DNA from: Candidatus Peregrinibacteria bacterium Gr01-1014_25
Lineage (GTDB): Bacteria > Patescibacteriota > Gracilibacteria > Peribacterales > Peribacteraceae
Direction of reading: 5' to 3'
Assembly: GCA_007376205.1 (NCBI GenBank)
Contig: VMFU01000003.1
Coordinates: 1 to 64,000, forward strand
DNA: 64,000 nt
Position numbers and translations under genes: made by a program. This document shows positions 52,001 through 59,986 of the stretch, one piece after another (positions within the stretch are counted from its first letter, which is position 1; the number at the start of each line of letters is the position of its first letter). The notes below the pieces were generated by a model, which saw only the letters and a program-made list of their open reading frames with translations, was not told the DNA's origin and made no database searches.

Positions 52001-54142
52001 GTGATTCCAGGCGTGCTCCAGTTTCTCGCGCGTTCCCGTCTGGAGAAGTTGCTGGTCGACGAACGTAAGGTGCTGTTGCATGCGCGCGGCTCCGTCGCGG
52101 TTCTGCGCGCGCAGGAACACGTCGTACTCCCGTGCCAGGGATTCGTCGTTGTCCGCCCAGACCGCCCTTCCCGTTCCCGTTGCGTCGGGGCCTTTCGCTC
52201 CGCGATGGCGGATCGTCGCCAGAGCGATGCGGCTCGCCTGGAAGCGCGCCATCTGCTCCTGCAACGTGACGAGCGTGTCGACGTGCGATGCGCCGCGCTC
52301 CTCAAATCGTTCGATGAGCTCCTTCTGGCTTTGCGTGCCTTCCATCAAAAACGGCTTGGCCAGTTCGCGGTACTGCTCGTAGGCGTTCTCGGGCGTGATG
52401 CCGTACGTTTCGGTTCCCTGTACGGTCTTCGCGTCGGCGGAGAACGCCTCGCGGAACAGCTCGCGCAGCGCTTCTTCTTTCAGTCCGATGGTGGTCGCGC
52501 TCGTGGATTTGGGAAACCACCAATCCGTCTTGCCGAGTTTGGGGTTGCGGATATCGGGGAACTTGAGGAAGTCCCATTTCTGCCTGCCGGCGAGATCCTG
52601 CCAGCGCGAGGCGCCGCTTGGATCGGGAGCGAGGAAGACGCGCGAGTTGCGCAGTTTCTTTGCGACCGGAGACTGGTTGTTCTTCTCCAGGTGATCGGCG
52701 ACGACCGTGTTCATGAACGAGAGCACGGTGTGGTTGTTGCGCAGTTCGGGCGGCACCTCTTTATTGACGATCGCGACCATGCGATCGTAGCGGGCCTGCA
52801 GGAGACCGGTGGTCGCGCGCACGACGCCGAGCGCCTTCGTCGGGTCATCCCCCTGGACGCGCAGCGTCTCCCAGAGCGTCCGCTCCGCCGCCTCCATCGC
52901 CTCGGGACTTTTGCTGCCCTTGCCAAACCCGGCGGTGAGGCGATTGCGCGCCGCCGCCGCGACGGCGAGGAATTCCCCGCGCGCGACGCTGTCCACGGAC
53001 GGATTAGGGGAGAGGCCGTCGGTTTTGCATTCAACTTTGACCTTCTCGTAGCGCAGCCACATGCTCGCGTACTCGGCGAGCGCGGCGGCGAGGCTGTCGC
53101 AGTACGCCGCACGGAGCCTTGCCGCCTTTGCCGCCTTCAATGCTTCGGGCGTTCCCACGCTTTCCATCCTCTCCGCTGCCTGCAGTTCTTCGAGCGCTTG
53201 CAGACGGTAGGCATCGACGAGCGTGAATGTTCCGGGCCTGTTCACCCCCTCGCGCAGGCGCTTGTTGAGCGCTGCAAGGCGCTGCGTCGGATCAGTCGGA
53301 GCGTCGGCGTCGGTGCCGATAACGCTGCGCGCGAGCGTCGCAGGATCGTCAGCGGCGACTGCGGGCAGTTTCGCCGTGTCGATGTTCGTGTGCGCGAAAG
53401 ATGGATTGCGTTCGCTGCTGTGTCCCGCAGCCGTTTGTCCCGCGGCAACGCTGCCGAAGGCTTCTGTGCCCTCGGGCGCCTTGTGCATCCGGTCCCTGCT
53501 GGGCTTCTGCAGCCAGCGTTCGACGAGCTTTGCGCCGAAGAACACGCTCAACATTGCGATGAAGCCTTTGCCGATCGTGTGGAGCGGATGGCGCACGACG
53601 TTCGTCACTGCTTTCGCTGGGCGCGTCACAAGATTGCGCAGGCCTTTGATGAGCCAAAAGCCGGTAAGGGTCAGGCCGGCCGCGCCCGCGTACTCCCGCC
53701 ACGACCACGGCTCGCGGGCCATGGGCTGCGCATGCGCGGCGTCGCGCTGTTGCTTTGCCCTGTCCAGCACGATCTGGGAGATGTCTTTGCGCGCGGCGAT
53801 CACGGCATCGGTTTCCTGCCGGAGCCGCAGCAGGCCCGCGTCAATTTCCTCCTTGCTCTGCTGGGGTTCCTTCTCACCGCGCAGCGAAGCCGCGTGCGTG
53901 TCGATTTCGCTCTGCAGCGTGGTGAGCGACGTCTGCGTTTCCTGCACGACCAGCAGCCACTGCTGCTCTGTCAGGCGCATGGCCGATGCATGGCGCACCA
54001 CGTCGCTTGCGCGGCGTGCTTTCGCCGACCGGTCGAAACGGCTCTCCGGAGTGCCGCCGATCAGCGCCCGGAGCCCTTCGGGACCTCCGGCGATTGCGGA
54101 AGAAATCCTCTCGGGACTCACGATGTCGGGACTCGGAACCAT
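49004..54142 (-). CDS. Giant 1712-residue membrane protein, orphan
   Basis: About 8% of the window. Soluble helical N-terminus with coiled coil (60-130); two membrane helices (about 150-167 and 190-206); a 700-residue helical region; a third helix near 930-950 (NIGLGIVTLVAGALIARKI); a Pro/Ala/Lys linker (about 960-1010); two more hydrophobic segments at about 1147-1195 (GVAATGLIVSGVAIV; TIVLPLALATGAGMYL); then a 500-residue mostly helical part ending in a Gly/Arg/aromatic section (SGGWRGFRF) and acidic tail. No known domain, no signal peptide, no repeats. TACAAT (54151-54156) lies 8 nt before the ATG. Function unknown. Confidence 0.8.
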   Translation of the reverse strand: MVPSPDIVSPERISSAIAGGPEGLRALIGGTPESRFDRSAKARRASDVVRHASAMRLTEQQWLLVVQETQTSLTTLQSEIDTHAASLRGEKEPQQSKEEIDAGLLRLRQETDAVIAARKDISQIVLDRAKQQRDAAHAQPMAREPWSWREYAGAAGLTLTGFWLIKGLRNLVTRPAKAVTNVVRHPLHTIGKGFIAMLSVFFGAKLVERWLQKPSRDRMHKAPEGTEAFGSVAAGQTAAGHSSERNPSFAHTNIDTAKLPAVAADDPATLARSVIGTDADAPTDPTQRLAALNKRLREGVNRPGTFTLVDAYRLQALEELQAAERMESVGTPEALKAAKAARLRAAYCDSLAAALAEYASMWLRYEKVKVECKTDGLSPNPSVDSVARGEFLAVAAAARNRLTAGFGKGSKSPEAMEAAERTLWETLRVQGDDPTKALGVVRATTGLLQARYDRMVAIVNKEVPPELRNNHTVLSFMNTVVADHLEKNNQSPVAKKLRNSRVFLAPDPSGASRWQDLAGRQKWDFLKFPDIRNPKLGKTDWWFPKSTSATTIGLKEEALRELFREAFSADAKTVQGTETYGITPENAYEQYRELAKPFLMEGTQSQKELIERFEERGASHVDTLVTLQEQMARFQASRIALATIRHRGAKGPDATGTGRAVWADNDESLAREYDVFLRAQNRDGAARMQQHLTFVDQQLLQTGTREKLEHAWNHNGRNFIAYLADTVVSIETALVPKTFGLQGAAREALIGEFYELIGWPKYTDGPKKGQFKERADLTPAEREAFNKKQKSVLDCIAAFEKDGTEGQEKSINGKSHLANMRTSTTLAQQMSAPTAVTTIQGWMSEKEPQDSDIEKLSGVRVDRMEDIPAIAERHGVPKSAVVARCMVQLMEDIKAYHGAYRRFLKGVHEVLGMHMRWEAAIDAFFRQQLNIGLGIVTLVAGALIARKITRFVRGSGGVPRPPSAPPAKTAPPTTSKTPASKAAPEPKAPAAKPATPEKAAANTARAEKIAKQINWEKAIKGMKAEGMTAARMEEFIAESIKAGRLNSGTLAAIRQSPGAQKILIGAAHSGNPAEVTRALTMARNARNLRIGINTLGAAVDVFVIYMAYCDYLENGRKIEEAKKTGNVALQELYKDAQNANIVEGGVAATGLIVSGVAIVQAYIAGEGILMALGTSAGTIVLPLALATGAGMYLRGKAQEVTENWVKKVDDWKTKDSASLMGELFKSHDPSFWKSWAENTNAEYLWDSATKSQETFDREAEKKASNILGADENQRDELLKAYLANTSSLPQQDGESDQVYGERVRQYLEDQRWFLYKRNQHNAPTPLMFRYSRLHADLLAYARRLKASGSSDPIDDIPGDIMTDIAEYERLPPHKQMTVLQWYEGVTMERGALETESWRKLLVNTPADKRTHAEYAARSSVQSLLLSHVKDDLHILNGLIEALDRSDDQKASIRATMFTRFQEVLTGQEQLLLGTATQRAVSMPSRAALLTGKYGSQSVDAKRYEHAVASIRGLLQTYNNAVKLGGKELQPYTYAARLPLQNSIKALMPEYIAGHSKLSETRLHAKAAEFCVEKGNEYLRSRGDIVEEEIPRFVKQEKVTSRGYVATSYVRSGGWRGFRFDTSNWSTTSDRYVRFDEGRGRWVVRPKGNDDRDWLDIREGDNGGSGDDDQKLREIVTHMGSINSFLENPLSPGPQENDITRALRQEFLQRNKQ

Positions 54143-54214
54143 AACCCGTTATTGTAGCATATTTTCGCCATTTGGGCAAAATGCGGGGCTCTCCGCTCCT
54201 GCTACACTCCGTCC

Positions 54215-54802
54215 GTGCTCAACCGCCTGCTGTTCCGCCGCCACGTTGAGGAAGACGAGGAGATGGTACGCATCATCCACAAGCATTGGCTTTTGGGCCT
54301 AAAGGCATTGCTATGGCCGACCGTGATCCTCACGCTCTGCATCGTCCTGCTCGCCCTGCAACCCGCCCGCCCGCTGTTCATCATTCTGTCCCTCATGACG
54401 ATCTGGTGCATGGTCTGGTGGCTGCGCTGCTTCTTCGATTACTACCTGGATGCGTGGATCATCACGTCGAGCGGCATCATCGACGTCGCCTGGCACGGGT
54501 GGTTCCACCGCGAATCGACGCGCGTGCTCTACAGCGACATCCAGGGCGTCAGTTACGAGATCAGCGGCGTCTGGGGGACGCTGTTGCGATTCGGCATGGT
54601 GAGCGTCGAGAAAATTTCCACGGGCACGGCGATCTCGCTCGAATCGGTGCGCAATCCGCGCCGCGTCGAGGCGACGATTTTGAAGTGCATGGAGACGTAC
54701 GTGCACGCCAAGAATCTGAAGAACGCCAAGCACGTGCAGGAATTGCTCGCCGATCTCGTGGCGGGGAAAATGCAGGAAGAAGAGATGGAAGACCCCGCAT
54801 AG
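54215..54802 (+). CDS. Bacterial PH-domain (YdbS-like) membrane protein
   Basis: 195 residues. Two membrane helices (about 30-50 and 54-73), then DAWIITSSGIIDVAWHGWFHRESTRVLYSDIQGVSYEISGVWGTLLRFGMVSVEKISTGTAISLESVRNP, a bacterial PH-like domain (bPH2). TACACT (54203-54208) ends 6 nt before GTG 54215. Divergent from the giant gene and followed by the HEPN-motif gene 2 nt away. Confidence 0.82.
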   Translation: MLNRLLFRRHVEEDEEMVRIIHKHWLLGLKALLWPTVILTLCIVLLALQPARPLFIILSLMTIWCMVWWLRCFFDYYLDAWIITSSGIIDVAWHGWFHRESTRVLYSDIQGVSYEISGVWGTLLRFGMVSVEKISTGTAISLESVRNPRRVEATILKCMETYVHAKNLKNAKHVQELLADLVAGKMQEEEMEDPA

Positions 54803-54804
54803 CC

Positions 54805-55209
54805 ATGGAATTCTCGCTGATCCTCGTCGGCGCCGTCCTCGTTGCATGCCTCGTTCCGCTGCTCGTGTGGTGGAGGATGCGCAGCCGCTGGCGCGTCGCT
54901 GCGGCCGATGTTCGCCGGATGCGGAGAGCGTGGCAGGAGGCGAGCGCTATCACCGATGTGCATCGCCGCGTCCTGGAAGCGGAGAAAGTGTTCGAGATGC
55001 TTCTGCAAACGTGGGGGCTGGAGGGCACGTTCGCGCAGAAGTTCACCAAGGTGGAATGGCGTTTCCCCGAGCGGGAGATCGTCTGGCAGGCCCACCGCCT
55101 GCGCAACCGCATCGCGCACGACGTCGGCATGCGCTTGAGCGACGCCGAGGCCCGCCGCGCCGTCGACGCCTTCGGCAAAGCTCTCTCCCGCCATCTCCCC
55201 CTGTCCTAA
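54805..55209 (+). CDS. Membrane-anchored protein with HEPN-like motif
   Basis: 134 residues: an N-terminal membrane helix (about 4-24), basic stop, then an all-helical domain ending EREIVWQAHRLRNRIAHDVGMRLSDAEARRAVDAFGKAL. RNRIAH fits the R-x4-H motif of HEPN domains, often RNases in toxin or defence settings; other HEPN folds are not catalytic. Starts 2 nt after the PH gene stop, so it is co-transcribed. Function unknown. Confidence 0.6.
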   Translation: MEFSLILVGAVLVACLVPLLVWWRMRSRWRVAAADVRRMRRAWQEASAITDVHRRVLEAEKVFEMLLQTWGLEGTFAQKFTKVEWRFPEREIVWQAHRLRNRIAHDVGMRLSDAEARRAVDAFGKALSRHLPLS

Positions 55210-55240
55210 TCCCTAATCCCTACCTATTCCCTATTCCCGA
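55206..55240 (+). repeat. CCTAATCCCTAATCCCTA intergenic repeat
   Basis: CTAATCCCTAATCCCTA followed by CTATTCCCTATTCCCGA: a diverged copy of the GGGATTAGGG family (G-rich on the minus strand). Confidence 0.6.
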
Positions 55241-55246
55241 GCGCAC

Positions 55247-55795
55247 GTGAAGCCCTCTCTCGTCATCATCGGTCTCGGCAACCCGGGTGACGCGTACCGG
55301 CGCACGCGGCACAATGTCGGCTTCTTCGCCGTGGACACGCTCGCCGATGCGTTCGGAACGGGCGAATGGAAGCCCGCGGACAAATTCCGCGCGATGAGGT
55401 GCGAGGGCAGAATCGTCACGGTGCCGATTCTGCTTGTGAGGCCGCAGACCTTCATGAACGACAGCGGCGACTGCATCCGCCGTCTGCGCGATTTCTACAA
55501 GCTGGACCCCGCGGCGTTCGTCGTCCTCTGCGACGACATCGACCTGCCCCTCGGTACCGTCCGCATGCGCAAGACGGGAGGTCCGGGCACGCACAACGGG
55601 CTCAAGTCCGTCGTCGATGTGCTCGGCGAAGGATTCCCCCGCATCCGCATCGGCATCGGTCCCAAGCCCGACGGCGCCGATCTCGCCGCGTGGGTGTTGA
55701 GCGTCTGCACGAAGGAAGAATCAGCGGCGCTCGACGACGCCGTGAAAACGCTGCCCGTGCTCGTGCGCGAGCTCGTCGTGAACGATAAGGCTTAG
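55247..55795 (+). CDS. pth: Peptidyl-tRNA hydrolase
   Basis: 182 residues. LVIIGLGNPGDAYRRTRHNVGFFAVDTLA (catalytic His in RHNVG), RPQTFMNDSG, LCDDIDLPLGTVRMRKTGGPGTHNGLKSV. It recycles peptidyl-tRNA. GTG start follows the CCCTA repeat. Its stop overlaps the stop of the convergent surface gene by 4 bp. Confidence 0.96.
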   Translation: MKPSLVIIGLGNPGDAYRRTRHNVGFFAVDTLADAFGTGEWKPADKFRAMRCEGRIVTVPILLVRPQTFMNDSGDCIRRLRDFYKLDPAAFVVLCDDIDLPLGTVRMRKTGGPGTHNGLKSVVDVLGEGFPRIRIGIGPKPDGADLAAWVLSVCTKEESAALDDAVKTLPVLVRELVVNDKA

Positions 55796-57237
55796 GCGAT
55801 GAACCTGCGTATGCTCACGATACCCGCGAGCGCTCCGGTGATCACCGTGGCCGCCAGCGGCAGCATCGGCGAGCCGGACGGCCCGGCATCGCGGCGCGTG
55901 ATCGGCCGGACGAACGACGATGTACCGCCCGCAAATCCGTCAAAGAATCCCGTTTGCGGCAAGCGCTGCAGGATCATGACCTGCGCCGTGTCCGACACCA
56001 CAAGGCCGCGCGTCTCACGTACGCTCGCCGTGTTCGTGACGACGTCGCCGTGGCGCAAGTTTGCGGAGAGCCGCGCGTCGTACGCCAGCGTCTTCTGCTC
56101 GCCGCGGCGGATGGTGCCCAGCGGCCAGCGGACGCCGTGCGTCGTCGCCGTGCCCATCGGTGCGATGTTGAGGATTTTCAGCTCACCGCTCTGGTAGGTG
56201 TCGTCGAGGATCGCGTTCACGAGGTCGCGCGCGCCGGTGTTGGTGACGCGAATCGTGTAACGCACCAGGTCGCCCGGCTGGGCTTCGCGGCGGTCGACGT
56301 CCTTCTGCACGCGGAGGATGTCGTCCTGTGTGCCGCTCGACGTGCTGTCGTACTCTTCGTTGTCGTCCCGAGACGTGCAGCCGGGATCATCGGGGTAGTC
56401 CACGTAGCCGTCCTTGTCGTTGTCCTTGCCGTCGCGGCAAGCCGTGCGGCGCGTCAAGCGCTCGGAGTCCTCCGTGCGGTCCGTCCGGTTCGCGCAGCCC
56501 AAGTCATCGGGGTAGTCGATGTGGCTGTCGCCGTCGTTGTCGCGTCCGTCGTAGCACTGGAATTGCCGCTCCTTCGGATCCGTGTCCTCGGTGTCGTCGG
56601 TGCGAGAGTCGCATCCTTCGTCATCGGGGAAGTCCGTGTCGCCGTCGCGGTCGTTGTCGAAGTCATCGTCGCACTCGAAGCGATCGCCCACGTCGGGATC
56701 CTCGGAATCGTCGCTGCGCGAGGTGCATCCGGCGTCCTCGGGATAGTCGATGTCGCCGTCGCGGTCGTTGTCGCGACCGTCGCTGCACTCGCGGTCATCG
56801 TCTACGCGGACACGCGTCGTGTCCTCGGCGATAGTGCCCGTGCTGTCGATGCGCGCGGTGTTGCGGATGATCGTGTTGTCGCGCAGGTCGGTTCGCACGC
56901 GCACCCAGAGCAGAAGCTCGCGGCTGTTGTTGCGGGCGACGGTGATGTTGCGCCACAGGACTTCGTTTCCGCTGCGGCTGCCGCCGTCCGAGGCCGATAC
57001 GTAATCCGTGCTCGTCGGGATGAAGTCCCGCACCGTGACCGTTTGCGCGGTGTCCGAAGTGTTCTGGATGCGGATGATGTAGCGCAGCGTGTCTCCCTCG
57101 GCCGTCTCAGACGTGTTGTCCGTCTTGCTGATCCGCAGCGAGGAGCTTTGCGCAGAGGCGGAGGGAGATGTCGCGAGGGACAGTGCCGCCGCGGTGGCGA
57201 TCAGCAGGCCGGCGAGAGAGAGGCGGAGGTGTCGCAC
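55792..57237 (-). CDS. Surface protein: four Ca-repeats, DUF11, LPQTG
   Basis: 481 residues. Signal peptide (about 1-29), a DUF11 domain (GDTLRYIIRIQNTSDTAQTVTV), four tandem units of the type CxDGxDNDxDGxxDYPxDxGCxSRxDxxE (about 145-290), a second DUF11 domain (GDLVRYTIRVTNTGARDLVN) and the tail LQRLPQTG. Unlike its paralogues, about 35 residues (FFDGFAGGTSSFVRPITRR and on) separate LPQTG from the final membrane helix. The Asp-rich units resemble EF-hand or thrombospondin type 3 loops and probably bind calcium. GTG start; TACAAT (57272-57277) and a C-rich 34-nt leader. Confidence 0.8.
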   Translation of the reverse strand: MRHLRLSLAGLLIATAAALSLATSPSASAQSSSLRISKTDNTSETAEGDTLRYIIRIQNTSDTAQTVTVRDFIPTSTDYVSASDGGSRSGNEVLWRNITVARNNSRELLLWVRVRTDLRDNTIIRNTARIDSTGTIAEDTTRVRVDDDRECSDGRDNDRDGDIDYPEDAGCTSRSDDSEDPDVGDRFECDDDFDNDRDGDTDFPDDEGCDSRTDDTEDTDPKERQFQCYDGRDNDGDSHIDYPDDLGCANRTDRTEDSERLTRRTACRDGKDNDKDGYVDYPDDPGCTSRDDNEEYDSTSSGTQDDILRVQKDVDRREAQPGDLVRYTIRVTNTGARDLVNAILDDTYQSGELKILNIAPMGTATTHGVRWPLGTIRRGEQKTLAYDARLSANLRHGDVVTNTASVRETRGLVVSDTAQVMILQRLPQTGFFDGFAGGTSSFVRPITRRDAGPSGSPMLPLAATVITGALAGIVSIRRFIA

Positions 57238-57309
57238 CGTGAGGAGGGAGGAGTGGTGGGGGCAACGGTCGATTGTACCGAATGTTATGACGACCGCGGA
57301 ACCGCTTCC

Positions 57310-59169
57310 TTACAGCAACAGTCTGCGACGCAGAAATCCCGCGCCGGCGATGCCCGTGCCCGTTCCCAGGAGGGACGTCAGGGCCATGGCGATCAATCCC
57401 GCGGGGGCGCCGGTCGTCGGCATTTGGCGCATGACGCCGACGGAGGTCGTGTACATGCGGTCGCCTGCCGCAATGTTCACCGTGTCGCCGCCGCTGATGA
57501 CAGCGATGTTTGACGTGCGCAGGCCATGGGGCGCTCCGTCGCGGACGAGCAGCGTGTAGTGAGTCGTCCATTGCTGCCCGGGACCGATGCGCGGCAGACT
57601 CCAGACGATGTTGCCTTCCGTGCGCAACGCGCCGTCGTCGCTGGAGACGTAGCGGAGCGCGGAAGCGTCGTAGCGCACGGAGACCGTGGCGCCGCCGACG
57701 TTGCTATTCGACCGGTTCGTCACCGTGACGGTGTAGCGGATGCGTGTTCCCGGAATGGCTTCGCTGCGGTCGGCTTCCTGCGTGATGACGAGGCCGTGGC
57801 CGGAGACGCCGATGCGCGGCATCGGAGCCTTGGGGGCGACGGAGGACGTCTGGCGGACGCTGCGGACGGGCTGATACGTTTCATCGCTGTGAGCGACGAT
57901 CGCCGTGGTGTCCATGTCCGTCGGGCCGCGGACGCTCTCCACGCGGACGCCGCCGAGCATCTGGCCTCCGATGTCCGCGTCGCGTCGGACGCGAACGGTG
58001 TAGGAGAACGTGCGGACGCCGTAGGCGGCGATTTCCTGGCCTTCCCAGCGGATGTTCGTGCCGTCCCAGTACCCGCCCTGATCCGCGGAGAGGAATTCGG
58101 CGAATGTCGAGACGGAGGCAGAAATCACGGGGTCGACCGCCGCGTAGGGCGAGCGGTTGCGGACGTGGATCGAGTACGTGAGCTCCTGGCCGCGCTCCGC
58201 GGTCGTGCGGTAGTCCGTAATCGAAACGCTGTACTCGTTCGGCGGCGTGCCGTGAGCGATCGTCGTGCGGTCGGTGGCGGACGCCGGTCCGGCCTGCACG
58301 CGGGTGAAGATGCTGACGTTCTCATGCGTGCGGCGCAGCGTGCGCAACTTGAAGTGGTACGTCTTGCGCTCGTTGGGCGAGAACGTCTGGTCCTGCCAGA
58401 TGATGTGCTCGCGGTTGATCGTCGGGCCGCCCTCGGCCGATTCGAACGCGGTTGCGGTCGGCAGCGTGACGCGGACGGGGATCGTGTGCGAGACGTCGTC
58501 GAGGTTGCGGACGGTCACGGTGTAGCTCAAGACCTGATCCGGCTGGGCGAACGTCTGCTCGTCGGTGATGCGCGCGGAGAAGCGCATGATGAGCTGCTCC
58601 GGCGTGACCGGTCCGCTGATCATCGTCGTGTCGGTCGCACTGACGCCCTCGGAGACCACGCGGGCCACCATCAGCTTGTCGGCGTCGGCCGTGGGATTCA
58701 CGTGCACTTGCACGGTCAGACGCGTGACCTGGCCTCGCTCAACGCTGATCCTGCGCCACGTCACCGTGCCATCGCGATAGCTCCCGCCCTGATCCGCTCC
58801 GACCATACTGGTCTGGGAGGGCAGGTGGAAATAGACGTCGACATCGCGGCGCTCCTCGCGCTGCTGGCGCAGGCGGATCACGTAGATCACGCTGTCGCCG
58901 CGGCGCACCCGCTCCTTCCCGTCGGTGATACTGACGAACAGCGCCTGGCTCTCCGGCCCTTCTGCGACATCATCCAGCGATGCGCAATCGGCATCCTCCG
59001 GATAGTCGAATTTGCCGTCATCATCGTTATCGCGGCCGTCGGAGCACTGCGTGTGCATCGCGATGCCGGGAGCAACGGAGAGGAGGCCGTTGGCCAATCC
59101 GCTCGCTGCGAGCAGCCCGATGCTCACGATGCCTGCCAGGACCTTGGGAGAAATGGCGATTCTGCTCAC
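57310..59169 (-). CDS. Surface protein: Ca-repeat, DUF11 repeats, MPTTG tail
   Basis: 619 residues. Signal segment (about 1-35), one unit CSDGRDNDDDGKFDYPEDADC, then four DUF11-like beta-sandwich repeats (GDSVIYVIRLRQ, DQVLSYTVTVRNL, GQELTYSIHVRN, GTRIRYTVTVTN). It ends RQMPTTG, a hydrophobic stretch and RRRLLL, an LPXTG-like sorting tail with Met for Leu. GTG start. The 31-nt leader matches that of the 6510-7922 paralogue in length and in blocks (TCTCCTTTTT). Confidence 0.8.
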   Translation of the reverse strand: MSRIAISPKVLAGIVSIGLLAASGLANGLLSVAPGIAMHTQCSDGRDNDDDGKFDYPEDADCASLDDVAEGPESQALFVSITDGKERVRRGDSVIYVIRLRQQREERRDVDVYFHLPSQTSMVGADQGGSYRDGTVTWRRISVERGQVTRLTVQVHVNPTADADKLMVARVVSEGVSATDTTMISGPVTPEQLIMRFSARITDEQTFAQPDQVLSYTVTVRNLDDVSHTIPVRVTLPTATAFESAEGGPTINREHIIWQDQTFSPNERKTYHFKLRTLRRTHENVSIFTRVQAGPASATDRTTIAHGTPPNEYSVSITDYRTTAERGQELTYSIHVRNRSPYAAVDPVISASVSTFAEFLSADQGGYWDGTNIRWEGQEIAAYGVRTFSYTVRVRRDADIGGQMLGGVRVESVRGPTDMDTTAIVAHSDETYQPVRSVRQTSSVAPKAPMPRIGVSGHGLVITQEADRSEAIPGTRIRYTVTVTNRSNSNVGGATVSVRYDASALRYVSSDDGALRTEGNIVWSLPRIGPGQQWTTHYTLLVRDGAPHGLRTSNIAVISGGDTVNIAAGDRMYTTSVGVMRQMPTTGAPAGLIAMALTSLLGTGTGIAGAGFLRRRLLL

Positions 59170-59206
59170 AGGAAGAGGGGGGATAGATAAAAAGGAGACA
59201 GTTATA
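59170..59206 (-). promoter_or_regulatory. Promoter and pyrimidine-rich leader of MPTTG gene
   Basis: TATAAC (-10, 59201-59206) then 31 nt of mainly C and T to the GTG, with TCTCCTTTTT and CCCCCCCTCTTCC. Confidence 0.55.
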
Positions 59207-59272
59207 CCGGATAAAATGATACTTGTCCAGTGTTTTTTTCTCTGTCAAGTATTGGTGCTATTCTTCCTTTGT

Positions 59273-59839
59273 ATGGAAAATGTATCCCTCCGTATCCTGC
59301 GGAACCGAAAAGCATCAACGCAAGCCTTTCGCAGGGCGGCAACGGACGTCTGTGCATCCATGATCCGCCAGCTCCAGCGTGCGGTGCGGAAAGAGGGGAT
59401 TGCCCCCCATTCCATCGTCTTCGTCGTCATCCTCCGCTCGGGCGTTGCGTTCCTGCCCCCCGCGTTGAAAGCTTTTCCCACCGCGCGCGTCGCCGTGCTC
59501 GGACTGAAGCGCGACGAGAAAACCGCCGTTGCCCACTGGTACTACGCGAACGTGCCCAAGCTCGCGTCAAAGGACACCGTCATCATCCTGGACCCCATGC
59601 TTGCGACGGGCGGATCGGCAAAGGAGGCGGTGCTGAAATTGAAGAAGTGTGGCGCCAATCTGCGCCGAATGATGTTCGTGGGAGTGATCGCCGCTCCGGA
59701 GGGCGTTCGCGTATTGCAGCAGTTCATCCCGCGCAAGCGCATGATTCTGGGATCCGTCGACCGCGGGCTGGATGCAAGGAAGTACATCGTTCCGGGACTG
59801 GGCGATTTCGGCGACCGGTACTTCGGGTATGAAAGTTGA
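59273..59839 (+). CDS. Uracil phosphoribosyltransferase-like protein
   Basis: 188 residues. IVFVVILRSGVAFLPPALKAFP, HWYYANVPKLASKDTVIILDPMLATGGSAKEAVLKLKKCG (PRPP loop DPMLATGG) and VDRGLDARKYIVPGLGDFGDRYFG are the uracil phosphoribosyltransferase pattern (Upp). It would make UMP from uracil and PRPP. Shorter at the N-terminus than typical Upp (about 208 residues). ATG 59273 follows CTATTCTTCCTTTGT. Confidence 0.9.
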   Translation: MENVSLRILRNRKASTQAFRRAATDVCASMIRQLQRAVRKEGIAPHSIVFVVILRSGVAFLPPALKAFPTARVAVLGLKRDEKTAVAHWYYANVPKLASKDTVIILDPMLATGGSAKEAVLKLKKCGANLRRMMFVGVIAAPEGVRVLQQFIPRKRMILGSVDRGLDARKYIVPGLGDFGDRYFGYES

Positions 59840-59986
59840 ATGAGCATGAAATCCGAATTTCGAAATCCGAACAATATAGAAAATTCGATCAGCTCCTCTC
59901 ATTGACACGGATTGTATTTTCTCTAGCCTGTCCCCGCGTTCATTGACACACATCGTGTCACGCATGGCTTCATAGGAGACCGACTC

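Noticed and set aside
50939-54157. 1072-codon open frame on the plus strand opposite the giant gene
   Set aside because: Arg/Gln/His-rich shadow composition, no domain, no promoter or leader; the opposite strand has protein-like composition and a well-placed -10.
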